A DNA stretch of 64,000 nucleotides. Origin: an uncultured Saprospiraceae bacterium. GTDB taxonomy: Bacteria; Bacteroidota; Bacteroidia; Chitinophagales; Saprospiraceae. Shown here one piece after another: positions 32,702 to 42,184 of this stretch. Below the pieces are notes generated by a model. The model did not search any database, was not told the DNA's origin, and saw nothing but the letters and a program-made list of their open reading frames with translations. The position numbers and the translations under genes are program-made. The DNA is taken from contig CALJOK010000019.1 of assembly GCA_937981555.1 (NCBI GenBank), positions 1 to 64,000 of the forward strand, in the 5' to 3' direction. Each line of letters starts with the position of its first letter. The first letter of the stretch is position 1.

Positions 32702-35700
32702 ATGATGAGAATTTACTTTACAAAAAGCAAAAATTTAAGTGTGATGATGCTTTTGATGTTTTTAAGCATCAACGCATGGTCGCAACTTCAAAATCCAGTT
32801 GAAACTGCGATTCGACATTTGCAAGAAAATAAAAACCAATGGAATCTTACTGAGGCAGATATTGCCGATTTGGTCGTTACAGACAATTATGTAAGTACGC
32901 CATCAGGTGCGAGTATGGTTTATTTAATGCAAAGATATCAAGGAATTAAAGTTTACAATGCCATTTATAATGTAGGTATTTCCAAAGAAGGAGAAGTGGT
33001 TCATGCTGCAAGCAGAATCATTCCTAATATTGTAAATAAAGTAGGTGCATCAACTTCGCCTTCCTTGACTCCAGAAGCAGCTATTGCTTCAGCATTGAGC
33101 CACTTGAATGTAGAAATGAATGATGTATTAGTGCAAAAAGAAAGAAAAAATGACCAAGAATTTGTATTTGAAAAAGGAGTGTATTCAAATTCTAATATCA
33201 AAGTAAATCTTCAGTTTTTTCCAATAAATGAAAATGAAGTGAAGTTAGCTTGGGAAGTGATAATTGACATGGTTTCTAATGCAGATTATTGGGCTATAAA
33301 AGTAGATGCAGCAACGGGAAATATTTTAGGAAAACATAACTATACGACTTACTGTACGTTTGCTCCTGATGCTTATCATAATCATGATGCAGCTTGTCGA
33401 AGTTTGGATAATATGAAGATTGTTACTTCTGCTAAAAAAACAACTGCAGCACCTCCAGTATTATTAGGAGGAAGTTATGCTGTATTTGCAGACCAAACAA
33501 CTGATGGAAATCTTCATACTCACGAAAGTCCAAGTCATGGAGATAGAAATTTATTAACAGGAATAGAAAATTTAACAGCATCCCCTTATGGATGGCATGA
33601 TACCAATGGACAGAATGGGCCAGAGTTTACGATTACTAGAGGTAATAATGTTCATGCTTATTTGGACATTAATGGAACAAATATTTCTGCAAATGATGAA
33701 CCAGATGGAGGAGCTGAATTATTATTTGACTTTCCTATGGATCTTAATGATGAACCTAATACTTATCAAGATGCATCAGTAGTCAATGGATTTTTTATGT
33801 CGAATGTAATGCATGATTTTTCATATGTATATGGTTTTGATGAAGCTGCAGGTAATTTCCAAGTCAATAATTATGGAAATGGCGGAATTGGAAATGATCA
33901 TGTAAACATGGACGTTGATGATGGAAGTGGAACAAACAATGCAAATATGGCAACTCCACCAGATAATAATGTTGCAGCTAATGGTGCACCTGCAAATCCA
34001 AGAATGCAAATGTTCCTTTGGCAACCACCAGGAGGTTTGTTAACAGTTAATGAACCTGCAATTGTCGCAGGAATTTATGAGGTGAGTCACCCAGGTGATT
34101 GGAGTGGAGCAATAACAACAACTCCATTAACTGGAGAAGTGGCATTAGGGCAGGATGCAACCTTGAGTCCGAATATGGGATGTGAAAGTTTCATAAATGG
34201 GGCTGATGTAATTGGAAAAATTGCATTGGTAGATCGTGGGTTATGTAATTTTAGTTTAAAAGCATTAAATGCACAGAGCGCTGGAGCAATTGGAGTTATC
34301 ATCTGTAATTATGAAGATGGAGTAGAAGGTATGGGAGCAGGAAATTTTGCAGCGGATGTAACTATTCCAGCTGTTATGTTGGGAAAAAGTGATTGTGATG
34401 CAATTCGTGTGTTTATTGGAAATGGATTGAATATAAGCTTTGTAGAACCAACTAACTCAGGGCCGGCACTTTTATCAGGAGGATTGGATAATGGAATTAT
34501 TGCTCACGAATATGGTCATGGTATCTCTAATCGATTGATCGGAGGAGGAAATAATGTTGGATGTCTTAGCAATGGAGAACAGATGGGAGAAGGCATTAGT
34601 GATTTCTTTTCATTAGTAACTACCGTTAAGCCAGGTGATACAGGAGAAATGTCAAAAGGAATTGGAACATATGTTCAAAGAGAAGAAACTGATGGAGGTG
34701 GAATTAGACGATATCCTTATTCAACAGATATGGCTTTAAATCCATTAACGTATAAAGATATTGCTGGACAACCTTCTTCACACGGACTTGGAGAAGTTTG
34801 GACATTATGCCTATGGGAAATGTATTGGTCATTAGTTGATGAATATGGATTTGACGAAGATTTATTTGAAGGAGCAGGAGGTAATAATATTGCAGTAACA
34901 TTGGCAGTAGAAGGAATGAAGTTGACATCTTGTAATCCAGGTTTTACGGATGGAAGGGATGGTGTTTTAGCAGCGGATCAAATATTATACAATGGAGCTA
35001 ACCAATGTCTAATTTGGAAAGCATTTGCGAAAAGAGGAGTAGGATTAAACGCAGATCAAGTATCTGCATTTGATGCTAATGATGGAATTGAGGATTTTGA
35101 ACGACCAATCGAATGTTTAGATGAAATTCGAATTGAAAAAATGGTCAATGAATTAATTAATCCAGGTGAAGATATTGATGTAGTAATTGATATTAAAAAT
35201 TACAAGAAATCTGTTTCAACTAATGTAACGGTAACGGATGAAATTCCGAATGGAGCAACGGTGCTTCCTTCTTCAATTGTTGGACCAGGAACAGTAAGTG
35301 GAAATACGATCACATTTACCATCGGTGAAATGCAAATAGATGAAGTTACTCAAGTGAGTTATACATTGGAAACTGATCCTAGTATCAAATCAATCGCATT
35401 TTTTAATGATGACCAAGAAGGTGATCCAGATGATAATTGGGATATTGAATTCTTAGAGGGAACTTCCGTTTTTGATGTACGAGATGATTCCTTAGCATTT
35501 AGTGGACAAACGGCTTGGTTTGTACAAAATGTTGGAACAGAGAATGACCAGACTTTATTTACTGTAAATTCGATAGAAATTACAGGAACTCAGCCAGTAT
35601 TAAGATTCTACCATTGGTATGATACAGAAGGAGGAGTAGATGGTGGATTCATAGAGGTGTCTAAAGATGGAGGAGCTGCTTGGGAGCAAGTTGGAGATGC

Positions 35701-36307
35701 GATGTTTAGACATGAATATTCAAGAGATTTAGATTATCAAACTTTAGCAATTCCTTTTCTTTCTGTCTTCTCAGGTAAAAGTAGTGGAGATGGTGAAGAC
35801 TTTGTAGCAACATATGTTGATATGAGTGAATACATAGGAGATGATATTATCTTCCGTTTCCGATTTGCTTCAGATGAAAATACAAGTGGAAAAGGTTGGT
35901 TTATTGATGATGTAACATTGATGGATATGAAGAACTATCAAGGTGTGGCATGTTTAACTACAGATGAAGGAGAGAATAAATGCACTAGTGTTGAAGAGAG
36001 AGGAACTGCTGTAAATCCAGGAGGAACAGTATCTAACAAAAATTTATTCAAAACAAATATGGAAGTAAATGTTTTCCCTAATCCGGCGCAAAACATTTTA
36101 AATATCCAAGTATTGAATGATAAATCTGCAGATGCTTCTGTTCGTATCCTTACTATTGATGGTAAAGAAATGATGGATAAATCATTCCGAGTAGTAGATG
36201 GTTTGCAAACGATGAGTGTAAACGTAGCAGGACTTCCTGCAGGAATGTACTTTGTAAAAGTAAGTACGGACGAAGGAATAGTAGTAGAAAAAGTAATGAT
36301 TAAATAA
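32702..36307 (+). CDS. secreted M36 (fungalysin-like) metallopeptidase with PA, repeat and T9SS domains
   Basis: 1201 aa. Signal peptide (about 1-27, INAWSQ); FTP/PepSY-like propeptide (about 30-210); M36 catalytic domain with HEYGH at 602-606 and the third zinc ligand in GEGISDFF (about E630); a PA domain inserted around 430-580 (CNFSLKALNAQSAGAIGVII); a DUF11-like repeat (about 815-890, VTDEIPNGATVLPSSIV); a jelly-roll/MAM-like region (920-1080); and a T9SS type A domain at the C-terminus (VFPNPAQNILNIQV). It is a zinc endopeptidase exported for extracellular protein degradation. Confidence 0.93.
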   Translation: MMRIYFTKSKNLSVMMLLMFLSINAWSQLQNPVETAIRHLQENKNQWNLTEADIADLVVTDNYVSTPSGASMVYLMQRYQGIKVYNAIYNVGISKEGEVVHAASRIIPNIVNKVGASTSPSLTPEAAIASALSHLNVEMNDVLVQKERKNDQEFVFEKGVYSNSNIKVNLQFFPINENEVKLAWEVIIDMVSNADYWAIKVDAATGNILGKHNYTTYCTFAPDAYHNHDAACRSLDNMKIVTSAKKTTAAPPVLLGGSYAVFADQTTDGNLHTHESPSHGDRNLLTGIENLTASPYGWHDTNGQNGPEFTITRGNNVHAYLDINGTNISANDEPDGGAELLFDFPMDLNDEPNTYQDASVVNGFFMSNVMHDFSYVYGFDEAAGNFQVNNYGNGGIGNDHVNMDVDDGSGTNNANMATPPDNNVAANGAPANPRMQMFLWQPPGGLLTVNEPAIVAGIYEVSHPGDWSGAITTTPLTGEVALGQDATLSPNMGCESFINGADVIGKIALVDRGLCNFSLKALNAQSAGAIGVIICNYEDGVEGMGAGNFAADVTIPAVMLGKSDCDAIRVFIGNGLNISFVEPTNSGPALLSGGLDNGIIAHEYGHGISNRLIGGGNNVGCLSNGEQMGEGISDFFSLVTTVKPGDTGEMSKGIGTYVQREETDGGGIRRYPYSTDMALNPLTYKDIAGQPSSHGLGEVWTLCLWEMYWSLVDEYGFDEDLFEGAGGNNIAVTLAVEGMKLTSCNPGFTDGRDGVLAADQILYNGANQCLIWKAFAKRGVGLNADQVSAFDANDGIEDFERPIECLDEIRIEKMVNELINPGEDIDVVIDIKNYKKSVSTNVTVTDEIPNGATVLPSSIVGPGTVSGNTITFTIGEMQIDEVTQVSYTLETDPSIKSIAFFNDDQEGDPDDNWDIEFLEGTSVFDVRDDSLAFSGQTAWFVQNVGTENDQTLFTVNSIEITGTQPVLRFYHWYDTEGGVDGGFIEVSKDGGAAWEQVGDAMFRHEYSRDLDYQTLAIPFLSVFSGKSSGDGEDFVATYVDMSEYIGDDIIFRFRFASDENTSGKGWFIDDVTLMDMKNYQGVACLTTDEGENKCTSVEERGTAVNPGGTVSNKNLFKTNMEVNVFPNPAQNILNIQVLNDKSADASVRILTIDGKEMMDKSFRVVDGLQTMSVNVAGLPAGMYFVKVSTDEGIVVEKVMIK

Positions 36308-36359
36308 TCAAAACTTATCTCGAATTGTTTTTTGAGGAAAAATAATTCGCTGAAATATT

Positions 36360-36394
36360 AAAGGTGGATGACGTAAGTTGTCCACCTTTTTTTG
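36360..36394. terminator. terminator after the M36 peptidase gene
   Basis: aaaggtgga/tccaccttt, 9-bp stem with a 12-nt loop, followed by seven T. It could also serve the convergent fdhD gene. Confidence 0.85.
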
Positions 36395-36428
36395 TTTTTA
36401 ATAAAAATGTAATTGTATTGTTATTTTT

Positions 36429-37274
36429 TTAAAAAACAACTCGTTGAGCATGTGAATAAATATTAAACTTATCATTTTTCACAAAACCTAAAACCGTCAT
36501 CCCAAACTCTTCTGCCAATTGAACTGCCAAACTACTCGGCGCTCCCACCGCAGCTAAGATTGGAATCCCTCCCATCATAGATTTTTGCACCAGTTCAAAA
36601 CTTACTCGACCACTTACCATGATTAAAAAATTATTCATGGGAAAAAGACCAGCCGAGAGTGCTGCACCAATCAATTTGTCGACCGCATTGTGTCGCCCAA
36701 CATCTTCACGTAGCAAATGTAATTTCCCTTCATTATCAAATAATGCAGCAGCATGAAGTCCACCCGTTTTTTCAAAAACAGTTTGACGAGCTTTTAATAA
36801 ATTTGGGAAAAAATGAATTTTGGAAATTTGAAAAGGAGGGGAGTCTGCTGGAAGCACAGGAAAGTTATTCATTTTGACAGCTTCAATACTTGATTTCCCA
36901 CAAACACCACAACTCGAAGAAGTATAAAAATGCCGTTCTAATTTTTTCAAATCAACTTCTACCTCAAAATCTAAAACGACTAGAATCGCATTGATATTTA
37001 CTTTCCCATCTTCGTCCAAATTTGGGCCGACACTTTTAATCTGTTCATAGCCTGCAATAATTCCTTCGGTAAATAAAAAACCAATCGCCAAGTCCGCATC
37101 ATGCTGAGGTGTTCGCATCGTAACCGAAATACTTTTGCGAATTCGATTGTCCTTTGCACCAAATTCAATTTGAATTTCGAGCGGTTCTTCTACAGCCAAA
37201 CTATCAGAGACGAAATCAAATTTCCCATCTGAGAATTTTTTAATTGTGAGACTTTGAGTTCGCCGATTGGGCAT
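36429..37274 (-). CDS. fdhD: formate dehydrogenase accessory sulfurtransferase FdhD
   Basis: 281 aa, typical FdhD length. The sulfur-transfer loop is SSSCGVCGKSS, with Cys at about 122 and 125. Other hallmarks are PQHDADLAIGFLFTEGII, GGLHAAALFDNEGKLHLLREDVGRHNAVDKLIG and GRVSFELVQKSMMGGIPILAAVGAPSSLAV. It passes sulfur from a cysteine desulfurase to the molybdenum cofactor of formate dehydrogenase. No formate dehydrogenase gene lies in the window, so its client must be elsewhere. Six bases separate it from the upstream GH3-like gene, suggesting co-transcription. Confidence 0.95.
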   Translation of the reverse strand: MPNRRTQSLTIKKFSDGKFDFVSDSLAVEEPLEIQIEFGAKDNRIRKSISVTMRTPQHDADLAIGFLFTEGIIAGYEQIKSVGPNLDEDGKVNINAILVVLDFEVEVDLKKLERHFYTSSSCGVCGKSSIEAVKMNNFPVLPADSPPFQISKIHFFPNLLKARQTVFEKTGGLHAAALFDNEGKLHLLREDVGRHNAVDKLIGAALSAGLFPMNNFLIMVSGRVSFELVQKSMMGGIPILAAVGAPSSLAVQLAEEFGMTVLGFVKNDKFNIYSHAQRVVF

Positions 37275-37280
37275 AAGATT

Positions 37281-38783
37281 TTATTTTAAAATAAACTGTT
37301 GAAGTAAATCTGCAATTTTTCGATCGTTCGAAAGCCGAGGAACTTTATTTTGACCGCCTAGTTTTCCTTGCGATTTCATATAGTTTCTGAAACTATCTCG
37401 TTGCATTATTCTAATCTTCAATGGCTGCAAAACTTTCCCACTAATCAAATCTTCGTAGTAAATATTTTGCTGAATCATTGCTTTGTCGATTTCAGCAGAA
37501 AATGTAGATATATTGTTAGGAACTTCATCGAATTCGATAAACCATTCATGATAAGGCAATCCTCCTTCTGTTGGATTCACTTGTGGCGCAACCGTGAATT
37601 CAACAATTCGCACGCCTTGTTTGTTCGCTACACTTATCAAAGCCTCTTCAACTTCCTTCCCAATCACATGTTCTCCAAAAGCAGAAATGAAATGTTTGAT
37701 TCTTCCAGAGACAATTATTCGATAAGGATCTTTGGAAACAAACTGAACCGTATCGCCAATATTATATCCCCAGAGTCCAGCATTGGTATTTAAAATAATC
37801 GCATAGTTGACACCGAGTTCGACATCCTTCAAAGACAATCGAGTTGGGTTGTCATTATGAATTTCTCCCGCAGGAACGAATTCAAAGAAAATCCCAGAAT
37901 CCACATTCAACAATAATCCTTCATGTGGTTGTGCATCTTGAAAAGCAATAAAACCTTCCGACGCAGGATAGGTTTCCACGCTATCAATTTTTTTTCCAAC
38001 CAACTCTTCCAGCTTCGAGCGATAAGGTTCGAAATTCACCCCACCATAAACGAAGGTGTTGTAATTTGGAAATAAATCTTTAATGTATTTTTTGCCACTC
38101 ACTTCCAGCAATCGTTCAAAGTACATTTGCACCCAAGGTGGAATTCCACTAATCATTCGCATGTCTTGTCCCAATGTTTCCGCTACGATCTTTTCTAATT
38201 TTTCTTCCCACTCTTCGATACAATTGGTCGAGTAGGAGGGCAATTGATCTCGCTTTAACCAACTAGGAACCATGTGGTTAACAATGCCTGAGAGTCGCCC
38301 AGTTTTGATGCCGCTAATTTCAGTTAACTCAGGACTGCCCGAAAGGAAGATCATTTTTCCATCTAGAAATTCTCCTTTGCCCGTTTTTGCATAATAATTA
38401 AAAAGGGCATTTCGAGCAGTTCCAAAATGATTAGGAATACTTTCTTTGGTGAGTGGAATATATTTTACGCCTGAAGTAGTACCTGATGTTTTGGCAAAAT
38501 ATTTAGGAATGCCTTTCCAGAGTACATCTGATTTTCCTGCTTTGATTTGCTCGATATAACTTTTCAGTCCTTCGTAATCTCGAATTGGAACTTGTGCTTT
38601 GAAGGCCTCGTAAGAATTTATATTTTCAAAACCATGATCCTTTCCAAAAGAAGTGTGCTTGGCACCCTGAATCAAATTTTGAAAAACTTTGTCTTGAGCA
38701 GCCACCGCTTCCTTTGACCATTTTTGAATATCACGTGCAATTTTTTTTGCAAAAGGCTTAACTAGAAATGATTTGTAACCCAT
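37281..38783 (-). CDS. GH3-family (acyl-adenylate-forming, auxin-conjugase-like) protein
   Basis: 500 aa from the ATG at 38783 (MGYKSFLVKPFAKKIA); the TTG at 38810 lies on a -7 promoter element and is rejected. GH3 signatures: FAKTSGTTSGVKYIPLT (P-loop-like ATP motif, about 107-123), VYGGVNFEPYRSKLE, YPASEGFIAFQD, WGYNIGDTVQFVS and GRIKHFISAFGEHV. Plant GH3 enzymes adenylate carboxylic acids and join them to amino acids; substrates of the bacterial members are unknown. It is cytosolic and appears to be the first gene of a unit with fdhD, with no obvious functional link. Confidence 0.88.
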   Translation of the reverse strand: MGYKSFLVKPFAKKIARDIQKWSKEAVAAQDKVFQNLIQGAKHTSFGKDHGFENINSYEAFKAQVPIRDYEGLKSYIEQIKAGKSDVLWKGIPKYFAKTSGTTSGVKYIPLTKESIPNHFGTARNALFNYYAKTGKGEFLDGKMIFLSGSPELTEISGIKTGRLSGIVNHMVPSWLKRDQLPSYSTNCIEEWEEKLEKIVAETLGQDMRMISGIPPWVQMYFERLLEVSGKKYIKDLFPNYNTFVYGGVNFEPYRSKLEELVGKKIDSVETYPASEGFIAFQDAQPHEGLLLNVDSGIFFEFVPAGEIHNDNPTRLSLKDVELGVNYAIILNTNAGLWGYNIGDTVQFVSKDPYRIIVSGRIKHFISAFGEHVIGKEVEEALISVANKQGVRIVEFTVAPQVNPTEGGLPYHEWFIEFDEVPNNISTFSAEIDKAMIQQNIYYEDLISGKVLQPLKIRIMQRDSFRNYMKSQGKLGGQNKVPRLSNDRKIADLLQQFILK

Positions 38784-38807
38784 CGAAGTACGTTTATTTT
38801 TTTTTTG

Positions 38808-38815
38808 CAAAAATA
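38808..38815 (-). promoter_or_regulatory. -7 element for the GH3-like gene
   Basis: Minus-strand TATTTTTG, 24 nt upstream of the ATG at 38783. It overlaps the ORF-track TTG start. Confidence 0.6.
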
Positions 38816-38854
38816 GAAAATAGTTCTGTAAAAAGACTCGAAGAGTTGTATAAC

Positions 38855-38890
38855 AAAAAAACCCATCTTGAATGTCAAGATGGGTTTTTT
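38855..38890. terminator. terminator of the lolA-like gene
   Basis: aaaaaacccatcttg/caagatgggtttttt, a near-perfect 15-bp stem with a 5-nt loop and T-runs on both strands, just beyond the stop at 38909. Confidence 0.9.
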
Positions 38891-38908
38891 CGTATAAAAA
38901 ATGATTAT

Positions 38909-39586
38909 TTAAAATCTCAGATCTTCTATGTGTACACCAGGGAATTTCTTTTCATTAAAAATAAAATCGGCTGCCGTATATTTTTTATTCGCTTTAAAAT
39001 CTTGAATTGCTAAAGTAAACCTCGAACCATCTTTTGAGAAAACTTTGATTCGTTTTACCACAGAAGTTTTCTTTTCAATAGTCATTCTGATTTTTGAATA
39101 TTCAGAATCTGATTCCAATGGCTTAAATTCAATTTGTAAAAGAGGTACTCCTTTTTCAACAATGGCATTAGTCAAGGCATATAAATATTTTCCTTTTTTA
39201 TAAAAATTATAAAAGTCTTGTGGCGCCATCATCTCATCATCACCTTCTTCTGGTGGATCATTGAGCTGGACTTCCTTATTTTGTTTATTGTGTACCCAAA
39301 AGTTTTTACCATCACAAATCATGGAATAAGAACTTAAATCCACATTGTATTTTTTACCTTGTTGCTTTAATGTTCCAGTTTGCTTATCGACAGGTTCTTC
39401 AGGGATTTCAATTTCTAAAGAAAAGGTAGCTTCGATACTTTTATAAGCCTCATACTTTTTACTCACTTTATCGAGCACTCTTTGCGCTTCTGGATCTACA
39501 TCTTGCACTTTCGTAAAGTCCTTTTTTTGAGCAAAACTAGTTGCCAAAAAGAAGGTACTCATCATTATTGCCATTATATATTTCAT
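38909..39586 (-). CDS. LolA-like outer-membrane lipoprotein carrier protein
   Basis: 225 aa from the ATG at 39586 (MKYIMAIMMSTFFLATSFAQ, cleavable signal). Then a LolA/LolB-type open beta-barrel: AQRVLDKVSKKYEAYKSIEATFSLEI, GTLKQQGKKYNVDLSSYSMICDGKNFWVHNKQNKEVQL, and the late DGSRFTLAIQDFKANKKYTAADFIFN. It would shuttle lipoproteins across the periplasm. The family is divergent in Bacteroidota, so I give no symbol; a lipoprotein-sorting relative is the main alternative. Confidence 0.82.
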   Translation of the reverse strand: MKYIMAIMMSTFFLATSFAQKKDFTKVQDVDPEAQRVLDKVSKKYEAYKSIEATFSLEIEIPEEPVDKQTGTLKQQGKKYNVDLSSYSMICDGKNFWVHNKQNKEVQLNDPPEEGDDEMMAPQDFYNFYKKGKYLYALTNAIVEKGVPLLQIEFKPLESDSEYSKIRMTIEKKTSVVKRIKVFSKDGSRFTLAIQDFKANKKYTAADFIFNEKKFPGVHIEDLRF

Positions 39587-39757
39587 ATCAATCATGTTTT
39601 CTTTTTTCTAAAAATAAAATTCTCGTTTGGGTATAAATGCTAATTCGTCCTTATGACGTAAAATTAATGCAATAATAACGCTTTTAGCAAGTCATAGTTT
39701 ATTAAAGTGAAGTTAAAGTTTCGTTATTCCAAAACGCTCATTTTGAAAAAGGTATTC

Positions 39758-40081
39758 CTAGAAGAGACGAAGAAACATTAAAACTAAAACAATAATGGTA
39801 GGCAAAACAAATATCCCCACAATCACAGAAATTAATAATTTTAGGAAAAAAGGAAATTTCGTTTTTCTCAAAAAGAAATAAATCAACCAAAAGCATCCCA
39901 TAAAAATCAGCGCATAAATTGTTACAAAGATCCACTCAAAAGGATTAGTTAAACCTTTAAAGTGATAATTCCCCTCATCGATATAATAAAGAAAAAAGGA
40001 AATAAAATAGCCTATCAAAATAAAAGCAAAAGTGGCAGATTTGTTTGGCGATAATAAATGAGAGTTAGTTGAATGATCCAT
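39758..40081 (-). CDS. small membrane protein of unknown function
   Basis: 107 aa with three hydrophobic segments (about 16-32 FAFILIGYFISFFLYYI, 48-68 WIFVTIYALIFMGCFWLIYFF, 78-105 LKLLISVIVGIFVLPTIIVLVLMFL). No recognised family. ATG start, stand-alone on the minus strand between the lolA-like gene and the DUF4956 operon. The overlapping 65-aa ORF in another frame is rejected because this frame gives a coherent membrane protein. Confidence 0.6.
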   Translation of the reverse strand: MDHSTNSHLLSPNKSATFAFILIGYFISFFLYYIDEGNYHFKGLTNPFEWIFVTIYALIFMGCFWLIYFFLRKTKFPFFLKLLISVIVGIFVLPTIIVLVLMFLRLF

Positions 40082-40391
40082 GTTTTTTTCTTTAGAGGTA
40101 GGTCTTTTGAATGTTATCCTGTCTTTATTTTATGTTAAGTTGTTGTAAGATTTTCAAAAAAGTATTTCGATTTTTTGATTCTTCATTGAAATGAAATTTA
40201 TACTTAGAAATGCTAACTACTTAGCAACCAATTAAAAAAAATGTATATCAAGTAGGGGGAAGGGGCTCATTTTGTATCTTGTAGATGTAAATTACATTTT
40301 AATAAAAGGTAACATTAATATTAAATCACAGATAAAGGAATTGTATATTTGACATTTAAAAATAACAAATCCAAATTAAAAAATAGACTTG
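40082..40391. other. divergent intergenic region upstream of the DUF4956 operon
   Basis: A 310-nt gene-free region. The only supported element is a -7-like TATATTTG at 40344-40351 (+), 41 nt before the ATG at 40392. No strong hairpin was seen. Confidence 0.5.
40344..40351 (+). promoter_or_regulatory. candidate -7 element for the DUF4956 operon
   Basis: TATATTTG matches TAnnTTTG. No clear -33 box. Confidence 0.45.
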
Positions 40392-41084
40392 ATGGTTGAT
40401 TTTTTTAGCATTCAGAACAGTACCGAAAATCCAACTTTACTGCTCATTATTTATACCGTTTTATTTTCCTTCTTGCTATCCTCTTTGATTGCGTTTACCT
40501 ATGAAAAAACTTCGCGGGACGTAGCCACTCCAATTTATTTTATTCAAGCAATGGTGTTGTTGTCAATTGTTACGGCAACGGTGATGCAAGCGATAGGTGA
40601 TAGTGTGGCGCGAGGATTAGGAATGTTAGGAGCTTTGGCGGTGATTCGATTTAGAACGACTTTGCGAAATCCGAGAAACATTGTTTTTATGTTTTCTTCT
40701 TTGGCGGTTGGAATTGCTTGCGGCGTTTACGCATTTGTTATAGCAATAGTCGGAACCGTTGGATTTTGTATTACAGCTTTCGCTTTGAGATTAACTCCTT
40801 TTAGTCAAGAAAATAATTTGGTGGGTACGTTACGATTTGAGATGCCAGAAGATGCTGCTAGGTTAAAAGAAATAAGAAAGATTTTAAAAAAATATTCTGA
40901 ACGATTTGCACTGAAACGATATAAAACTTATAGTAATCCTGAAAAAGAAAGTCTGATCGAATACGAGTATAGATTGAAATTAAAAAAAGAGGATGAAGGA
41001 CTTCATTTGGCAAAAATTCTTCGACAAATTCCAGAAGTGAGTTCCGTTCGTTTAGCTTTTGACGATGCTGCGGAAATCATTTAA
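40392..41084 (+). CDS. DUF4956 membrane protein
   Basis: 230 aa from the ATG at 40392; the track start at 40389 is TTG. At least three membrane segments (about 15-35, 50-68, 90-130), including the hallmark GLGMLGALAVIRFRTTLRNPRNIVFMFSSLAVGIACG. A cytosolic C-terminal domain (about 140-230) resembles a ferredoxin-like regulatory fold. Known DUF4956 proteins sit next to VTC/CYTH or CotH genes in many bacteria, and their function is unproven. Here the gene leads an operon with an adaptor and an outer-membrane channel protein. Confidence 0.85.
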   Translation: MVDFFSIQNSTENPTLLLIIYTVLFSFLLSSLIAFTYEKTSRDVATPIYFIQAMVLLSIVTATVMQAIGDSVARGLGMLGALAVIRFRTTLRNPRNIVFMFSSLAVGIACGVYAFVIAIVGTVGFCITAFALRLTPFSQENNLVGTLRFEMPEDAARLKEIRKILKKYSERFALKRYKTYSNPEKESLIEYEYRLKLKKEDEGLHLAKILRQIPEVSSVRLAFDDAAEII

Positions 41085-41104
41085 ACTGATATTAATTACG
41101 GAAA

Positions 41105-42184
41105 ATGAAAAAATTTAATTTAGTATATCTGCTGTTTTTTTTAGTCATTGGTTTGATTTGGCAAATCAATACACGATATGGAAAACATACGGTGATGTTT
41201 TACGGATTTGCAGAAACGAAGGAAACAGAAATTAATTTGGATCATCCTGTAGAGGTTAATCGACTGTTGGTGACGCCTGGTCAAAAAGTAAAAAAAGGAG
41301 AATTATTGGCAGAAGTAACTCACTCTACTTTTGGTTTGAAATTGAATAATATTTCTCACTCGATGGATGAGTTGCGATTGGAAGAAAGTATTTGGAAAGC
41401 AGATATTCGTTCTTCCATCAGTAGATTAGAAGCTCAAAAAGTAGCTAAGGAAAGTGAATTGAATTCTCAAATCCGACAATTGGAAACGGAGATAGAAGTG
41501 AATCGCTCGTTGCTCGAAGGATTAAAAAGTATTGATGTTACTGAAGCAACAGTAGATCCAAGAAAAACAAAAATTGCTAGTTTAAAAGAAGAACTTGAAT
41601 TGGTGGTAAAACCTTTGGAAGTACAAATCGCTAGACTGAACGAAGAATTGAATTCTCCCAATAGTCCAAAACGAATTCAAATTAGAAAATTAAAGGAAGA
41701 CCAAAAATTCTATACCGAGGAAAAAGATGGTCTCTCCATCTATGCTCCGAAGGATGGATTGATTGGAAATATTTATTGCAAGGAAAAAGAAAATATATCC
41801 TCCTTCAATACTTTAATTTCTTTTTATGAAGAAAATCCAACGATGGTGAAAGGTTATGTTCATGAAAATTTAATTCTTGAGGTAGCGGTAGGAGATACGT
41901 TGGAAGCAATTTCTACTCAGCATCCTGAGCATAAGTGCCAAGGAGTGATTACTGGTTTAGGTTCTCGAATTGTTGAAATTCCAGATCGTCTTAGAAAGAA
42001 TCCAGACTTAAAAACTTATGGACGGGAAGTATTAATTTCAATTCCTCCAAGTAACTTTTTTTTACAAAAAGAAAAAGTGATTTTAAATTTGTTGAAAGCA
42101 ACGTCACGACCTGCTAGTATCTTTGATTCCATCTTGGATTCGAGTGAGGAGAAAACCAATAAAGTAATTACAGGAAAAGGATGA
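41105..42184 (+). CDS. HlyD-like periplasmic adaptor protein
   Basis: 359 aa: one N-terminal membrane anchor (about 5-21), a lipoyl half-motif VNRLLVTPGQKVKKGELLAEV (about 52-72), a long coiled-coil hairpin (about 80-210, EKESELNSQIRQLETEIEVN type), a second lipoyl half LSIYAPKDGLIGNI, and a beta-barrel end. This is the membrane-fusion layout of type I secretion and efflux systems. It lies 20 nt after the DUF4956 gene and overlaps the TolC-like gene by 4 nt. The partner transporter is missing from the operon. Confidence 0.85.
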   Translation: MKKFNLVYLLFFLVIGLIWQINTRYGKHTVMFYGFAETKETEINLDHPVEVNRLLVTPGQKVKKGELLAEVTHSTFGLKLNNISHSMDELRLEESIWKADIRSSISRLEAQKVAKESELNSQIRQLETEIEVNRSLLEGLKSIDVTEATVDPRKTKIASLKEELELVVKPLEVQIARLNEELNSPNSPKRIQIRKLKEDQKFYTEEKDGLSIYAPKDGLIGNIYCKEKENISSFNTLISFYEENPTMVKGYVHENLILEVAVGDTLEAISTQHPEHKCQGVITGLGSRIVEIPDRLRKNPDLKTYGREVLISIPPSNFFLQKEKVILNLLKATSRPASIFDSILDSSEEKTNKVITGKG

